Assembly: GCA_036389485.1 (NCBI GenBank)
Contig: DASVPR010000018.1
Span: forward strand, 131,918 to 195,917
DNA: 64,000 bases
Direction of reading: 5' to 3'
From: CADCVT01 sp036389485
Lineage (GTDB): Bacteria; Actinomycetota; Thermoleophilia; Solirubrobacterales; Solirubrobacteraceae
The position numbers were made by a program, and so were the translations under genes. Under the pieces are notes generated by a model that searched no databases, was not told where the DNA came from, and was given only the letters and a program-made list of their open reading frames with translations. Shown piece after piece: positions 6,937-15,795 of this stretch (position 1 is the first letter of the stretch; each line of letters opens with the position of its first letter).

Positions 6937-8568
6937 GTGGAGTCCATCGTCACCGCCTCGAACGCCGCCCCCGAGGTCGTCGAGGAGCACGCGACCGACG
7001 TCGAGGCGCCGCGGGCGGTCGACGAGGTCGTCGTCCTCGACTACGGGGGGCAGTACTCGCAGCTGATCGCGCGCCGCGTGCGCGAGTGCGGCGTGTTCAG
7101 CGAGCTGCTGCCGCACCACGTCGGGGCGGACGAGGTCCGGCGGCGCAACCCGAAGGGGCTGATCCTGTCCGGCGGGCCGGCGTCGGTGTACGCGGACGGC
7201 GCGCCGCGCCTCGATCCGGAGCTGCTCGAGCTCGGCATCCCGGTGCTGGGCATCTGCTACGGCATGCAGCTGGTGACGCTCGCCCTCGGCGGGCGGGTCG
7301 AGGGGGCGGAGATCGGCGAGTTCGGCCGGTCGGAGCTGACGGTCCGCGAGGCCGGGCGGCTCCTGCGGGGGCTGCCGAACGAGCAGACCTGCTGGATGTC
7401 GCACCGCGACACCGTGTACGCGCCGCCGCCGGGGTTCACCGCCCTGGCGTCGTCGCGCGAGTCGCCCGTCGCCGCGCTCGAGAACGTCGACCGCGGGATC
7501 TACGGGATCCAGTTCCACCCCGAGGTCGTCCACACGCCGTACGGGCAGGACATCCTCGAGCGCTTCCTCGGCGACATCTGCGACGCCGACCTGACGTGGA
7601 GCGCGGCGAGCATCATCGACGAGCAGATCGAGCGAATCCGGGCGCAGGTCGGCGACGGCCGCGTGATCTGCGGGCTGTCCGGGGGCGTGGACTCGAGCGT
7701 CGCGGCGCTGCTCGTCCACCGCGCGATCGGCGACCAGCTGACGTGCGTGTTCGTCGATCACGGCCTGATGCGCAAGAACGAGGGCGAGCAGGTCGTCGCC
7801 ACGTTCCGCGACCACTTCCACGTCCCGCTCGTCGCGGTCGACGCCGAGGAGCGCTTCCTGGCGAAGCTCGCCGGCGTCACGGACCCGGAGACGAAGCGCA
7901 AGGCGATCGGCGCCGAGTTCATCCGGGTCTTCGAGGAGGAGGCCGCGCGCCTGGCAAGTCTGCGGGGCGGCGAGGGCGCGAAGTACCTCGTGCAGGGCAC
8001 GCTGTACTCGGACGTGATCGAGTCCGGCGGCGGCACCGGCGCCGCGACGATCAAGTCCCACCACAACGTCGGCGGCCTGCCCGAGGACCTCCAGTTCGAG
8101 CTCGTCGAGCCGCTGCGCACGCTGTTCAAGGACGAGGTCCGCGCCGTCGGCGCCGAGCTCGGGCTGCCCGAGCGCCTCGTCTGGCGCCAGCCGTTCCCCG
8201 GGCCGGGGCTCGCGATCCGCATCGTCGGCGGCGAGGCGACGAAGGAGCGCCTCGACCTCCTGCGCGACGCCGACTACGTCCTCCAGGACGAGATCCGCAA
8301 GGCAGGCCTGTACCGCGACCTGTGGCAGTCGTTCTGCGTGCTGCCCGACATCCGGACCGTCGGCGTGCAGGGCGACGAGCGGACCTACGGCTCGGTCGTC
8401 GTCATCCGCGCCGTCACGTCCGACGACGCGATGACCGCGGATTGGGCGCGCCTGCCGTACGACCTGCTCGAGCAGATCGCCTCACGGATGATCAACGAGC
8501 TGCGCGAGGTGAACCGCGTGGTCCTGGACATCACGTCCAAGCCGCCGGGCACGATCGAGTGGGAATGA
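6937..8568 (+). CDS. guaA: GMP synthase (glutamine-hydrolysing)
   Basis: Converts XMP, ATP and glutamine to GMP. The N-terminal class I amidotransferase has the nucleophile Cys in GICYGMQ and the His/Glu pair in FHPE. The ATP pyrophosphatase domain has the PP-loop LSGGVDSSVAALL. The C-terminal dimerisation domain ends in the family's invariant KPPGTIEWE. At 543 residues it is slightly longer than usual (~525) because of about 25 extra N-terminal residues before VVVLDYGGQYSQLIAR. The GTG at 6937 is the best available start; a later start would trim the extension. It is probably cotranscribed with guaB3. Confidence 0.95.
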   Translation: MESIVTASNAAPEVVEEHATDVEAPRAVDEVVVLDYGGQYSQLIARRVRECGVFSELLPHHVGADEVRRRNPKGLILSGGPASVYADGAPRLDPELLELGIPVLGICYGMQLVTLALGGRVEGAEIGEFGRSELTVREAGRLLRGLPNEQTCWMSHRDTVYAPPPGFTALASSRESPVAALENVDRGIYGIQFHPEVVHTPYGQDILERFLGDICDADLTWSAASIIDEQIERIRAQVGDGRVICGLSGGVDSSVAALLVHRAIGDQLTCVFVDHGLMRKNEGEQVVATFRDHFHVPLVAVDAEERFLAKLAGVTDPETKRKAIGAEFIRVFEEEAARLASLRGGEGAKYLVQGTLYSDVIESGGGTGAATIKSHHNVGGLPEDLQFELVEPLRTLFKDEVRAVGAELGLPERLVWRQPFPGPGLAIRIVGGEATKERLDLLRDADYVLQDEIRKAGLYRDLWQSFCVLPDIRTVGVQGDERTYGSVVVIRAVTSDDAMTADWARLPYDLLEQIASRMINELREVNRVVLDITSKPPGTIEWE

Positions 8569-8599
8569 TTCCGGCGGCGCCGGCGATCCTTCCCACGAC

Positions 8600-9490
8600 G
8601 TGGGAGTGAGCGCCGCGCCGCCGCGCGGCGCGCCTGAGCGGGAGCGCCTCGCGGCGAAGGTCGCGCGGCTCCTCGACGAGCGGGTCTTCCGGGGTCGCCT
8701 CGCGAGGTACCTCGACGAGCGGCGGCTGCGGATCGCGGCGCGGATGCTGGTCGAGAAGGAGGGCTTCGCGCCCGCGCGCGAGCTCGACGTCGCGCCGCTC
8801 GAGATCCTCCGCACCGCGGACGTCGACGTCCTGCGCGACCCGGAGCGCCTCGAGGCCGAGATCCTCCCGGCGCTCGGCCTCAACGACGAGGAGCTCGACG
8901 AGTTCCCGCGCGAGCTGTACCCGCACACCGGCAAGGGGCTGCGGCACTGGCAGTATCCGCGCCAGTTCGCGCCGTACCTGGCCGCGCTCTTGCGGCTCCC
9001 CATCTCCTCCTACCTCGAGGTCGGCGTCCGCCACGGCGGGACGTTCCTGATCACGGTCGAGTACCTGTCCCGCTTCACGACGCTGCGCAAGGCGATCGCG
9101 ATGGACGTGGTCGACTCGCCGTGGCTGCGGCGGCAGCTCGAGGGGCGGCCGGGAACGCGGATGGTCGTCGGCGACAGCCAGATCCCGCAGTTCGGCTGGT
9201 TCGTCGAGCGCGAGGGGCCGTTCGACCTCGCCCTCGTCGACGCCGCGCACCACGAGGAGACCGCGCAGCGCGACCTCGAGGCGGTGCGGCCGCACGCGAA
9301 CGTCGTCGTCCTGCACGACATCGTCAGCCAGGCGTGCCCGGGCGTCGGCGCGGTGTGGCGGCGCTTCCGCGCGGAGGAGGCCGGCCAGTGGGACTTCGCG
9401 GAGTTCACCGACCAGTACGACGACGTGCTGCAGCGGATGGGCGGGCCGTACCTCGGCATCGGGATGGCCGTCCGCAAGGAGCGGCTCTAG
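8600..9490 (+). CDS. Class I SAM-dependent methyltransferase-like protein (Methyltransf_24/CmcI type)
   Basis: A 296-residue protein whose C-terminal ~175 residues form a Rossmann-type methyltransferase: motif I is YLEVGVRHGGTFLI, then AIAMDVV, DLALVDAAHHEE and VVVLHDIV. This pattern is seen in glycan- and antibiotic-modifying methyltransferases of the CmcI group. The N-terminal ~100 residues are charged and helical. The GTG at 8600 lies in the right arm of a short inverted repeat (TCCCAC-GAC-GTGGGA, 8591-8605); a second GTG at 8606 is an alternative start. The substrate is unknown. Confidence 0.7.
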   Translation: MGVSAAPPRGAPERERLAAKVARLLDERVFRGRLARYLDERRLRIAARMLVEKEGFAPARELDVAPLEILRTADVDVLRDPERLEAEILPALGLNDEELDEFPRELYPHTGKGLRHWQYPRQFAPYLAALLRLPISSYLEVGVRHGGTFLITVEYLSRFTTLRKAIAMDVVDSPWLRRQLEGRPGTRMVVGDSQIPQFGWFVEREGPFDLALVDAAHHEETAQRDLEAVRPHANVVVLHDIVSQACPGVGAVWRRFRAEEAGQWDFAEFTDQYDDVLQRMGGPYLGIGMAVRKERL

Positions 9491-9539
9491 GCGCGTTCGG
9501 GGTGTTCCGTCCGACGGGTGAGTTTGAGTTCATCGCAAC

Positions 9540-10496
9540 ATGGCGGCCCAGCCCACAGCGCTTCGGCCGGCACGCGGAGCCTCGGCATCGCGCGTGCGCG
9601 CCGTCGATGCGCCGCCGGCGGCCCTGCCGACCGACTACTCGTCGGCGAGCAGCGAGCTCGCGCGCGTCCTCAAGTGGACGCTCGGGGTCCCCACCGCCGC
9701 GCTCGTCTCCGCGACCGTCCTGTACGTCCTCGGCGCGATCTGGACGTGGGGCGAGCTGCAGGACGCGGGCCTCGTGCCCACCGACGTCCTCTCGCTCGTG
9801 CCCCACGCGCAGATCCTCGGCCGCGGGCTGCAGCTCGTCGTGCTGGCGATCCTCGCGCTGCCGCTGCCGCTGGCGTTCACGTGGCTCCTGCACCGCGTCG
9901 TTCCCGACCGCGGCCGTCCGTGGGGGATGCCGCCCGCGCTGGGCCGGCTCATGGACGACCATCGCCGCCTGCGCCGCGACCTCGACGAGCTGCGCGGCGA
10001 GTACGACCCGGTCACCGCGGCAGGGCTCGACAAGCGCGTCCGGCGGCTCGACATCCGGGCGAACAAGCAGAAGGCCGCCCACCGGCGGACCGCCGTGCTC
10101 TCGCGGATGATGGTCGCCGCCGCGCTCGTCATCGGGGTCATCGCGCTGAGCCCCGCGCGGCTCGCGGTCGCGATCTTCGGGCTCTGGCTCGTCCGGCGTA
10201 CGAAGCTGCCGACGGTGCGGGTCGTCGTCGTGATGTTCGGGGTGCTCGTGCTCGCCGTCTCGGCCGAGCGGTTCACCGCTCCCGACCCGCTCCCGGGCGC
10301 GTCGGTGCGCACCACCCGCGGGGTCCTGATCAAGGGCCCGCTCGTCGCCGCGACGCAGCAGTCCTGGCACCTGAAGATCGGCGACAGGCGGGTGAAGTCG
10401 ATCCCGACCGTGAACATCGCGAAGTCGAGCGTGCACTCGCAGTCGCGGCTCGTCCGGGGCCCGCTGGGCGGGCGGCTGATCGACCTGCTGCGCTGA
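9540..10496 (+). CDS. Multi-pass membrane protein of unknown function
   Basis: A 318-residue protein with about four hydrophobic segments (near residues 43-70, 95-118, 185-205 and 212-240), a charged cytoplasmic loop between the second and third (MDDHRRLRRDLDEL...), and a C-terminal soluble tail of about 75 residues. I recognise no family motif. The charged loop resembles a short coiled coil. It stands alone ahead of the phosphate uptake pair and its link to it is unclear. Confidence 0.6.
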   Translation: MAAQPTALRPARGASASRVRAVDAPPAALPTDYSSASSELARVLKWTLGVPTAALVSATVLYVLGAIWTWGELQDAGLVPTDVLSLVPHAQILGRGLQLVVLAILALPLPLAFTWLLHRVVPDRGRPWGMPPALGRLMDDHRRLRRDLDELRGEYDPVTAAGLDKRVRRLDIRANKQKAAHRRTAVLSRMMVAAALVIGVIALSPARLAVAIFGLWLVRRTKLPTVRVVVVMFGVLVLAVSAERFTAPDPLPGASVRTTRGVLIKGPLVAATQQSWHLKIGDRRVKSIPTVNIAKSSVHSQSRLVRGPLGGRLIDLLR

Positions 10497-10520
10497 CCGC
10501 GCGTCCGCCGCCCGATGACC

Positions 10521-10526
10521 TAGACT
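10521..10526 (+). promoter_or_regulatory. -10 box of the DUF47-PiT operon
   Basis: TAGACT, 9 bases before the ATG at 10536. It is identical to the box before the LysM gene, with the same spacing. Confidence 0.4.
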
Positions 10527-10535
10527 CGCCGCCGC

Positions 10536-11162
10536 ATGTCGCGGCTCTCCCAGGTCTTCGTCCCGAAGGACCGCGAGTTCTTCGACCTCTTCGAGGAGGC
10601 GGCGCTGAACGTCGCCCGCGCGGGCGAGATGCTCCACGAGATGCTCGAGGGCTTCCCCGAGCGCGCGTCCCTGGCCCGGGACATCCTGCTCGCCGAGCAG
10701 GAGGGCGACCGGATCACGCACGACATCTTCAACCGGATCAACCAGACGTTCGTGACGCCGATCGACCGCGAGGACATCATCCTGCTCGCGTCGGCCCTCG
10801 ACGACGTCGTCGACCTGACCGAGGAGTGCGCGGACTTCCTCATCCTCTACAAGATCGAGGCGCCGATGGAGCAGGCGCAGAAGCTCGCGGAGATCCTGCG
10901 CGACGCGTGCCGCCAGGTCGCCGCCGCGATGCCGCGGATGCGGGGCTTCGAGGACATCCGCCACTTCACCGTCGACATCCACCGGCTGGAGAACGACGGG
11001 GACCGCGCCGTGCGCGAGGCGATGGCGTCGCTGTTCGAGACCGGGGTCGACCCGATGTTCGTGATCCGCTGGAAGGACATCTTCGAGCGCCTCGAGGGCG
11101 CGATCGACGCGACCGAGCACGTCGCGGACGTGCTCGAGGCGATCGTGATCAAGAACTCGTAG
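10536..11162 (+). CDS. DUF47/PhoU-like accessory protein of phosphate transport
   Basis: A 208-residue all-helical protein of the DUF47 (TIGR00153) family, distantly related to PhoU. It has the acidic metal-binding helices typical of the family (EEAALNVARAGEMLHEM, EQEGDRITHDIFNRIN, LASALDDVVDLTEECADF). These proteins are almost always encoded next to PiT phosphate permeases and are thought to regulate them. Here the PiT gene follows after 15 bases, which fits exactly. It is cytoplasmic. Confidence 0.9.
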   Translation: MSRLSQVFVPKDREFFDLFEEAALNVARAGEMLHEMLEGFPERASLARDILLAEQEGDRITHDIFNRINQTFVTPIDREDIILLASALDDVVDLTEECADFLILYKIEAPMEQAQKLAEILRDACRQVAAAMPRMRGFEDIRHFTVDIHRLENDGDRAVREAMASLFETGVDPMFVIRWKDIFERLEGAIDATEHVADVLEAIVIKNS

Positions 11163-11177
11163 GAGCAAGCGGGCCGC

Positions 11178-12274
<1,097 letters not shown>

Positions 12275-12278
<4 letters not shown>

Positions 12279-12517
12279 GGCTCGCGGCGATCGAATGGGA
12301 CGCGCTGCTCGAGCTCGTCTGGGTGGCGCCGCTCGCCGCCCTGTCCGTCGCGTTCACGTTCTCGCTCTGCATCCACGGCGCCGCCCGCGCGTCGGACTCG
12401 CGCCGAGCGGGCCGCACGGGAGCCGCGACCGCCTACGGGGCGCTCGCCTTCCTCGCCGCCGCCGCCTTCGCCGCGACCGTCGTCTTCGGCGTCCTCGTCA
12501 TCACGAGCAAGGACTAG
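12275..12517 (+). CDS. Small membrane protein coupled to PiT
   Basis: An 80-residue protein with two hydrophobic segments (about residues 10-33 and 54-75) joined by an Arg/Ser-rich loop. It starts inside the PiT stop (ATGA), so it is almost certainly translated with the transporter and may be an accessory to it. It converges with the Ala-rich gene downstream, overlapping by 4 bases. I cannot name a family. Confidence 0.65.
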
Positions 12518-13209
12518 CGGCGCCGCCGCCGGCGCACGATCACGAGAAGCAGCAGCAGGCCGCCGATCGGCGCGAACCTCCGCAGCGGCGACTCCTGCGC
12601 GGCGTTCGCGGCCGTGCTCGCGTAGTCGCTCGCCGCCCCCGCGGCGCCCTTCTCCGCGGCGGCCTCGCGCACGTTCGCCGCGGCTTCGCGCGCGGCGTCG
12701 GCCGCGTCGCGCGCCGCGCCCGCCGCTCCCTTCTCGCGGACCGCCTCGGCGGCGGCCGCCGCGGCGGTGCGCGCCGTGTCCGCGGCGTCTCCGGCCGCCT
12801 CGCGGACGGAGTCGGCGGTCGCGGAGGACGTCGCGTCCGCGGCGTCGCCGGACGTGGTGCTCGCGGCGGCGGCGACGGCGTCCGCGGCGTCGGCGACCTG
12901 GGCGGCGCGGTCGGGCGCGGGTGCGGTGCCTCCCTCGGTCCCCTGGCGCGGGTCGTCGTCGGGCATCTCGCGGCCCTCGGTCGTCTCGCGGATGACGAAG
13001 TCGTCGCCGGTGCCGGCGCGGGCGAACGCCTCGCGCACCAGCTCGCGCGCGGCCTCGGGCGACTCCGCGTCGACCGACAGCTCGAGGTGACCCTCCTCGT
13101 CGAGGTCGCCGAGCTTCGCGCCGCCGAGCGCGTCGGCGAGGCTCGCCCGCGCCGCCTCGAGACGATCTCCGGAGGTCACGGTGTAGAGGGCAACGGTCTG
13201 CTTGGCCAT
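12514..13209 (-). CDS. Ala-rich amphipathic-helix protein with C-terminal membrane anchor
   Basis: A 231-residue protein in three parts. The N-terminal ~75 residues are a compact alpha/beta domain starting with TVALYTVTS. Residues ~95-205 are a low-complexity run of AADA/AREA/VREA/EKGAAGAA words forecast to be long amphipathic helices, similar in look to LEA proteins. The C-terminus is a short hydrophobic segment (GGLLLLLVIV) followed by RRRRRR. The block EKGAAGAA recurs. Topology suggests a tail-anchored protein. Function is unknown; membrane protection under desiccation is a guess from the LEA-like composition. Confidence 0.6.
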   Translation of the reverse strand: MAKQTVALYTVTSGDRLEAARASLADALGGAKLGDLDEEGHLELSVDAESPEAARELVREAFARAGTGDDFVIRETTEGREMPDDDPRQGTEGGTAPAPDRAAQVADAADAVAAAASTTSGDAADATSSATADSVREAAGDAADTARTAAAAAAEAVREKGAAGAARDAADAAREAAANVREAAAEKGAAGAASDYASTAANAAQESPLRRFAPIGGLLLLLVIVRRRRRR

Positions 13210-13234
13210 GCCGGGACCGTACCCGGCGTGCGGC

Positions 13235-14401
13235 CTAGCTCACCGCATCCCACGCGCGCAACGCCGGCAGCGGGTCGAACGGCGCGCCGCCCTCGTACCA
13301 CCCCGGCTTCGACCACATCTCGAAGTGCAGGTGGCACCCGTCCGCGTTCCCGGTGTCCCCGACGTCGCCGAGCCGCCCGCCGGTCCGCACCCGCTGGCCG
13401 CGCTCCACGACCGCGGGCGCCGCGAGGTGCATGTAGACGTAGTCGATCCCGTTGCCGTCCCCGCGCACGACGACGTAGTTGCCCGCGTTCCCGTGCCACG
13501 CCTTGAAGACGACGACGCCGCCCCGCGCCGCCACGAGCGGCGTGCCGCACGCGGCGAAGACGTCCTGCCCCTGGTGCGTGTGCCCCTGCCGCGAGGCGCC
13601 GAACGTCGCGCCGGCCGCGCCGAAGTCGTGCGCGCCGCGCACCGGGAACTTGTGGTCGTAGAAGCGGAAGGAGTCGACGACCTCGGGCCGCTCCGCCGAC
13701 TGGGCCGCGACCGCGCCCACCGGGGCGACCCGGAACTCGTAGCGCCCGGCCGGCGCCGCGGCGCCGGAGACCGTCCCGTCCCACGCCACCGACTGCTCGG
13801 CCCCCGGCGGCACGGCGCCCGGCGTCCAGCGCCTGACCGGCCCGCCGCCGCGGCGGACCAGCTCCACCGCGACCTCCACCGGCTGGCCCGCGGTCACGAC
13901 GTAGCGCAGCGTCGCGTCCCGCCCGTCGTCGAAGAAGACCTTCGAGCGGTCGACGTGGGCGTCGATCGCGTCGGTGGTGTCGCGATCGGGGATCGCCGGC
14001 GCACGGCCGGCCGGGACACCCGGCGCCGCGCCGCGGATGGTCACCGTCGCCACAGAGGGCTTCGCCGGCGAGCCGTCGTCGTTGCGCAGGCGCACGCGGC
14101 CGGACAGCGCGCCCTCCGGCACCCGCACGTCGACCGACCGCCGCCGGGCGCGCAGCGCGGGCGCCACGGCGTCGTCCGCCGGCCCGCGACCGGCGAGGAA
14201 CACCACCCAGCGCACGCGGGCCATCGTCCGCCCGCGCACGCGGACCACGCTGCCCGCGGAGGCCGCGCCGTCCGGCGCGCACGCGCGCACGCACGCGATG
14301 TCCGAGACCACCGCCGGGGCCGACAGCGCCTGCTCCTGAGCACCCGCCCCGCCGGCGCCTGCGAGGGCGAGCACGGTCGCTAGCATCAGAGCCGGCCGCA
14401 T
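13235..14401 (-). CDS. Secreted M23 (LytM/LasA-type) zinc metallopeptidase
   Basis: A 388-residue exported protein with an N-terminal signal peptide (LMLATVLALAGAGGAGA), two Ig-like beta domains (about residues 30-125 and 150-245), and a C-terminal M23 domain. The zinc ligands are visible: HQGQD (H-x-x-x-D) and HLHFE (H-x-H). M23 enzymes cut peptide crosslinks in peptidoglycan or act as amidase activators. Its start lies 95 bases upstream of rplM on the opposite strand, so the two promoters are back to back. Confidence 0.88.
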   Translation of the reverse strand: MRPALMLATVLALAGAGGAGAQEQALSAPAVVSDIACVRACAPDGAASAGSVVRVRGRTMARVRWVVFLAGRGPADDAVAPALRARRRSVDVRVPEGALSGRVRLRNDDGSPAKPSVATVTIRGAAPGVPAGRAPAIPDRDTTDAIDAHVDRSKVFFDDGRDATLRYVVTAGQPVEVAVELVRRGGGPVRRWTPGAVPPGAEQSVAWDGTVSGAAAPAGRYEFRVAPVGAVAAQSAERPEVVDSFRFYDHKFPVRGAHDFGAAGATFGASRQGHTHQGQDVFAACGTPLVAARGGVVVFKAWHGNAGNYVVVRGDGNGIDYVYMHLAAPAVVERGQRVRTGGRLGDVGDTGNADGCHLHFEMWSKPGWYEGGAPFDPLPALRAWDAVS

Positions 14402-14450
14402 CCACGCGTGGTTCCACGTCCGCGCGCGAGGCCCTGCGAAGGCAAGGGGC

Positions 14451-14456
14451 TATGCT
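14451..14456 (+). promoter_or_regulatory. -10 box of the rplM-rpsI operon
   Basis: TATGCT at 14451-14456 predicts a transcription start near 14463, three bases before the hairpin at 14466. No clear -35 hexamer is present at the standard distance. Confidence 0.4.
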
Positions 14457-14465
14457 GTGCCGCTG

Positions 14466-14485
14466 CGGCCGCCTGAAGGCGGCCG
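14466..14485 (+). promoter_or_regulatory. Perfect 8-bp hairpin in the rplM leader
   Basis: CGGCCGCC pairs with GGCGGCCG around a TGAA loop, and a G-T pair extends it. It ends 10 bases before the rplM ATG (14496), with no ribosome binding site in between. It could be an autoregulatory binding site for L13, a translation-blocking structure or a 5'-end stabiliser. It has no T-tract, so it is not a simple terminator. Confidence 0.5.
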
Positions 14486-14495
14486 TCCTGATGCC

Positions 14496-14930
14496 ATGAA
14501 GACCTACGTCGCCAAGCCCACCGAGCGCGAGCGCAACTGGCTCGTGATCGACGCGACCGGCCACACCCTCGGCCGGCTCGCGACCCGCATCGCCGACGCG
14601 CTGCGCGGCAAGGGCAAGCCGGAGTACACGCCGCACGTCGACACCGGGGACTTCGTCGTCGTCGTCAACGCCGAGAAGATCACCGTCACCGGCAACAAGC
14701 GGTCCGACAAGAAGTACTACCGCCACTCCGGCTACCCCGGCGGCCTGAAGGTCCGCACCTTCCAGGAGATGCAGGACCGCCGGCCGGAGGAGATCATCCG
14801 GCTCGCGGTGAAGGGCATGATGCCGCGCAACCGGCTCGCCCGGAAGCAGCTGACCAAGCTCAAGGTCTACGCCGGGCCCGAGCACCCGCACCAGGCGCAG
14901 AAGCCGCAACCGATGGAGATCGAGTCGTAG
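14496..14930 (+). CDS. rplM: 50S ribosomal protein L13
   Basis: A 144-residue protein that matches L13 across its length: MKTYVAKP start, DATGHTLGRLAT, VVNAEKITVTGNKR, KGMMPRNRLARK and KVYAGPEHPHQAQ. It is an early assembly protein of the large subunit. I start at the ATG at 14496, which gives the family's standard N-terminus; the in-frame ATG at 14457 would translate through the leader hairpin. Its stop overlaps the GTG of rpsI by one base, the usual rplM-rpsI pair. Confidence 0.97.
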   Translation: MKTYVAKPTERERNWLVIDATGHTLGRLATRIADALRGKGKPEYTPHVDTGDFVVVVNAEKITVTGNKRSDKKYYRHSGYPGGLKVRTFQEMQDRRPEEIIRLAVKGMMPRNRLARKQLTKLKVYAGPEHPHQAQKPQPMEIES

Positions 14931-15781
14931 TGGCCGACGAGACCACACCGCCCGAGGACGAGACCCCGGAGACCCCGGAGACGCCCGCGCCCGAAGGCGG
15001 CGAGGCGTCCGAGCAGGCCAACGCGCCCGCCGACGACGCGCCGACCCCGGACGCTCCCGAGGAACAGGCGCCCGACGCCCGCGAGGAGCCCGTCGCGGAG
15101 GAGCAGCCCGCCGCCGAGGCCGAGCCCGAGCCCGCCGCCGAGGCCGAGCCCGCGGCCGAGGACGAGGCACCCGCCGAAGAGGACGACACGCCCGCTCCCC
15201 CGCGCGAGAAGCCGGCCATCCCGGGCCTGGACCTCGAGGTGGACATCGTCGGCGAGGGCGAGGACGCCCTCCGTTCCCCCTACGGCGACGAGGAGGACCT
15301 CCACGAGGCCGCCGAGGAGCAGTTCGCCGCCGCGGACGACGCCGACGTGACCGCCGACCAGCCGATCGCGGTCGCCTCGATCGACCTCGCCGCGGACGCG
15401 CGCTACACCGCGACCGGCAAGCGCAAGACCGCGATCGCCCGCGTGATCCTCAAGCCCGGCACCGGCGCCTACACCATCAACGGCAAGAGCCTCGACGAGT
15501 ACTTCCCGCGCCCGACGCTGCAGCGCAACATCCGCCAGCCGCTCGAGACGGTCGGCTTCGACAGCCGGATGGACGTCGTCGCGCGCATGCACGGCGGCGG
15601 CGTCTCCGCGCAGGCCGGCGCGCTGCGCCATGGCATCAGCCGCGCGCTCATCGTCGCGGACCCGAACCTGCGCGGCGAGCTGAAGCGCCGCGGCTTCCTG
15701 ACGCGCGACGCCCGCGCCAAGGAGCGCAAGAAGGCCGGCCTCAAGAAGGCCCGCAAGCGGCCGCAGTTCTCCAAGCGCTAG
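14930..15781 (+). CDS. rpsI: 30S ribosomal protein S9 with a long acidic N-terminal extension
   Basis: The S9 core is the last ~126 residues, from RYTATGKRKTAIARV to the canonical tail KKARKRPQFSKR that reaches the P-site tRNA. Before it lies a ~157-residue extension made almost only of Ala, Glu, Asp and Pro (PETPETPAPEGG..., AEAEPEPAAEAEP...), strongly acidic and disordered. Actinobacterial S9 proteins often carry short extensions, but this more than doubles the protein to 283 residues. The GTG overlaps the rplM stop and no internal start near the core is well placed, so the extension is probably translated. Confidence 0.93.
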   Translation: MADETTPPEDETPETPETPAPEGGEASEQANAPADDAPTPDAPEEQAPDAREEPVAEEQPAAEAEPEPAAEAEPAAEDEAPAEEDDTPAPPREKPAIPGLDLEVDIVGEGEDALRSPYGDEEDLHEAAEEQFAAADDADVTADQPIAVASIDLAADARYTATGKRKTAIARVILKPGTGAYTINGKSLDEYFPRPTLQRNIRQPLETVGFDSRMDVVARMHGGGVSAQAGALRHGISRALIVADPNLRGELKRRGFLTRDARAKERKKAGLKKARKRPQFSKR

Positions 15782-15795
15782 CGCGCGCCTGCGCC

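Noticed and set aside
5485..8064. Long minus-strand reading frame (859 codons) across guaB3 and guaA
   Set aside because: It is opposite to two genes with intact family motifs. Its product is Arg/Ala/Asp/His-rich without domains, as expected for antisense frames in high-GC DNA.
8591..8605. Terminator after guaA (TCCCAC-GAC-GTGGGA)
   Set aside because: No T-tract, short stem, and the right arm contains the next start codon.
14457..14495. Upstream ATG of rplM giving a 13-residue extension
   Set aside because: It would translate through the hairpin and add residues not found in L13; the ATG at 14496 gives the standard MKTY start.
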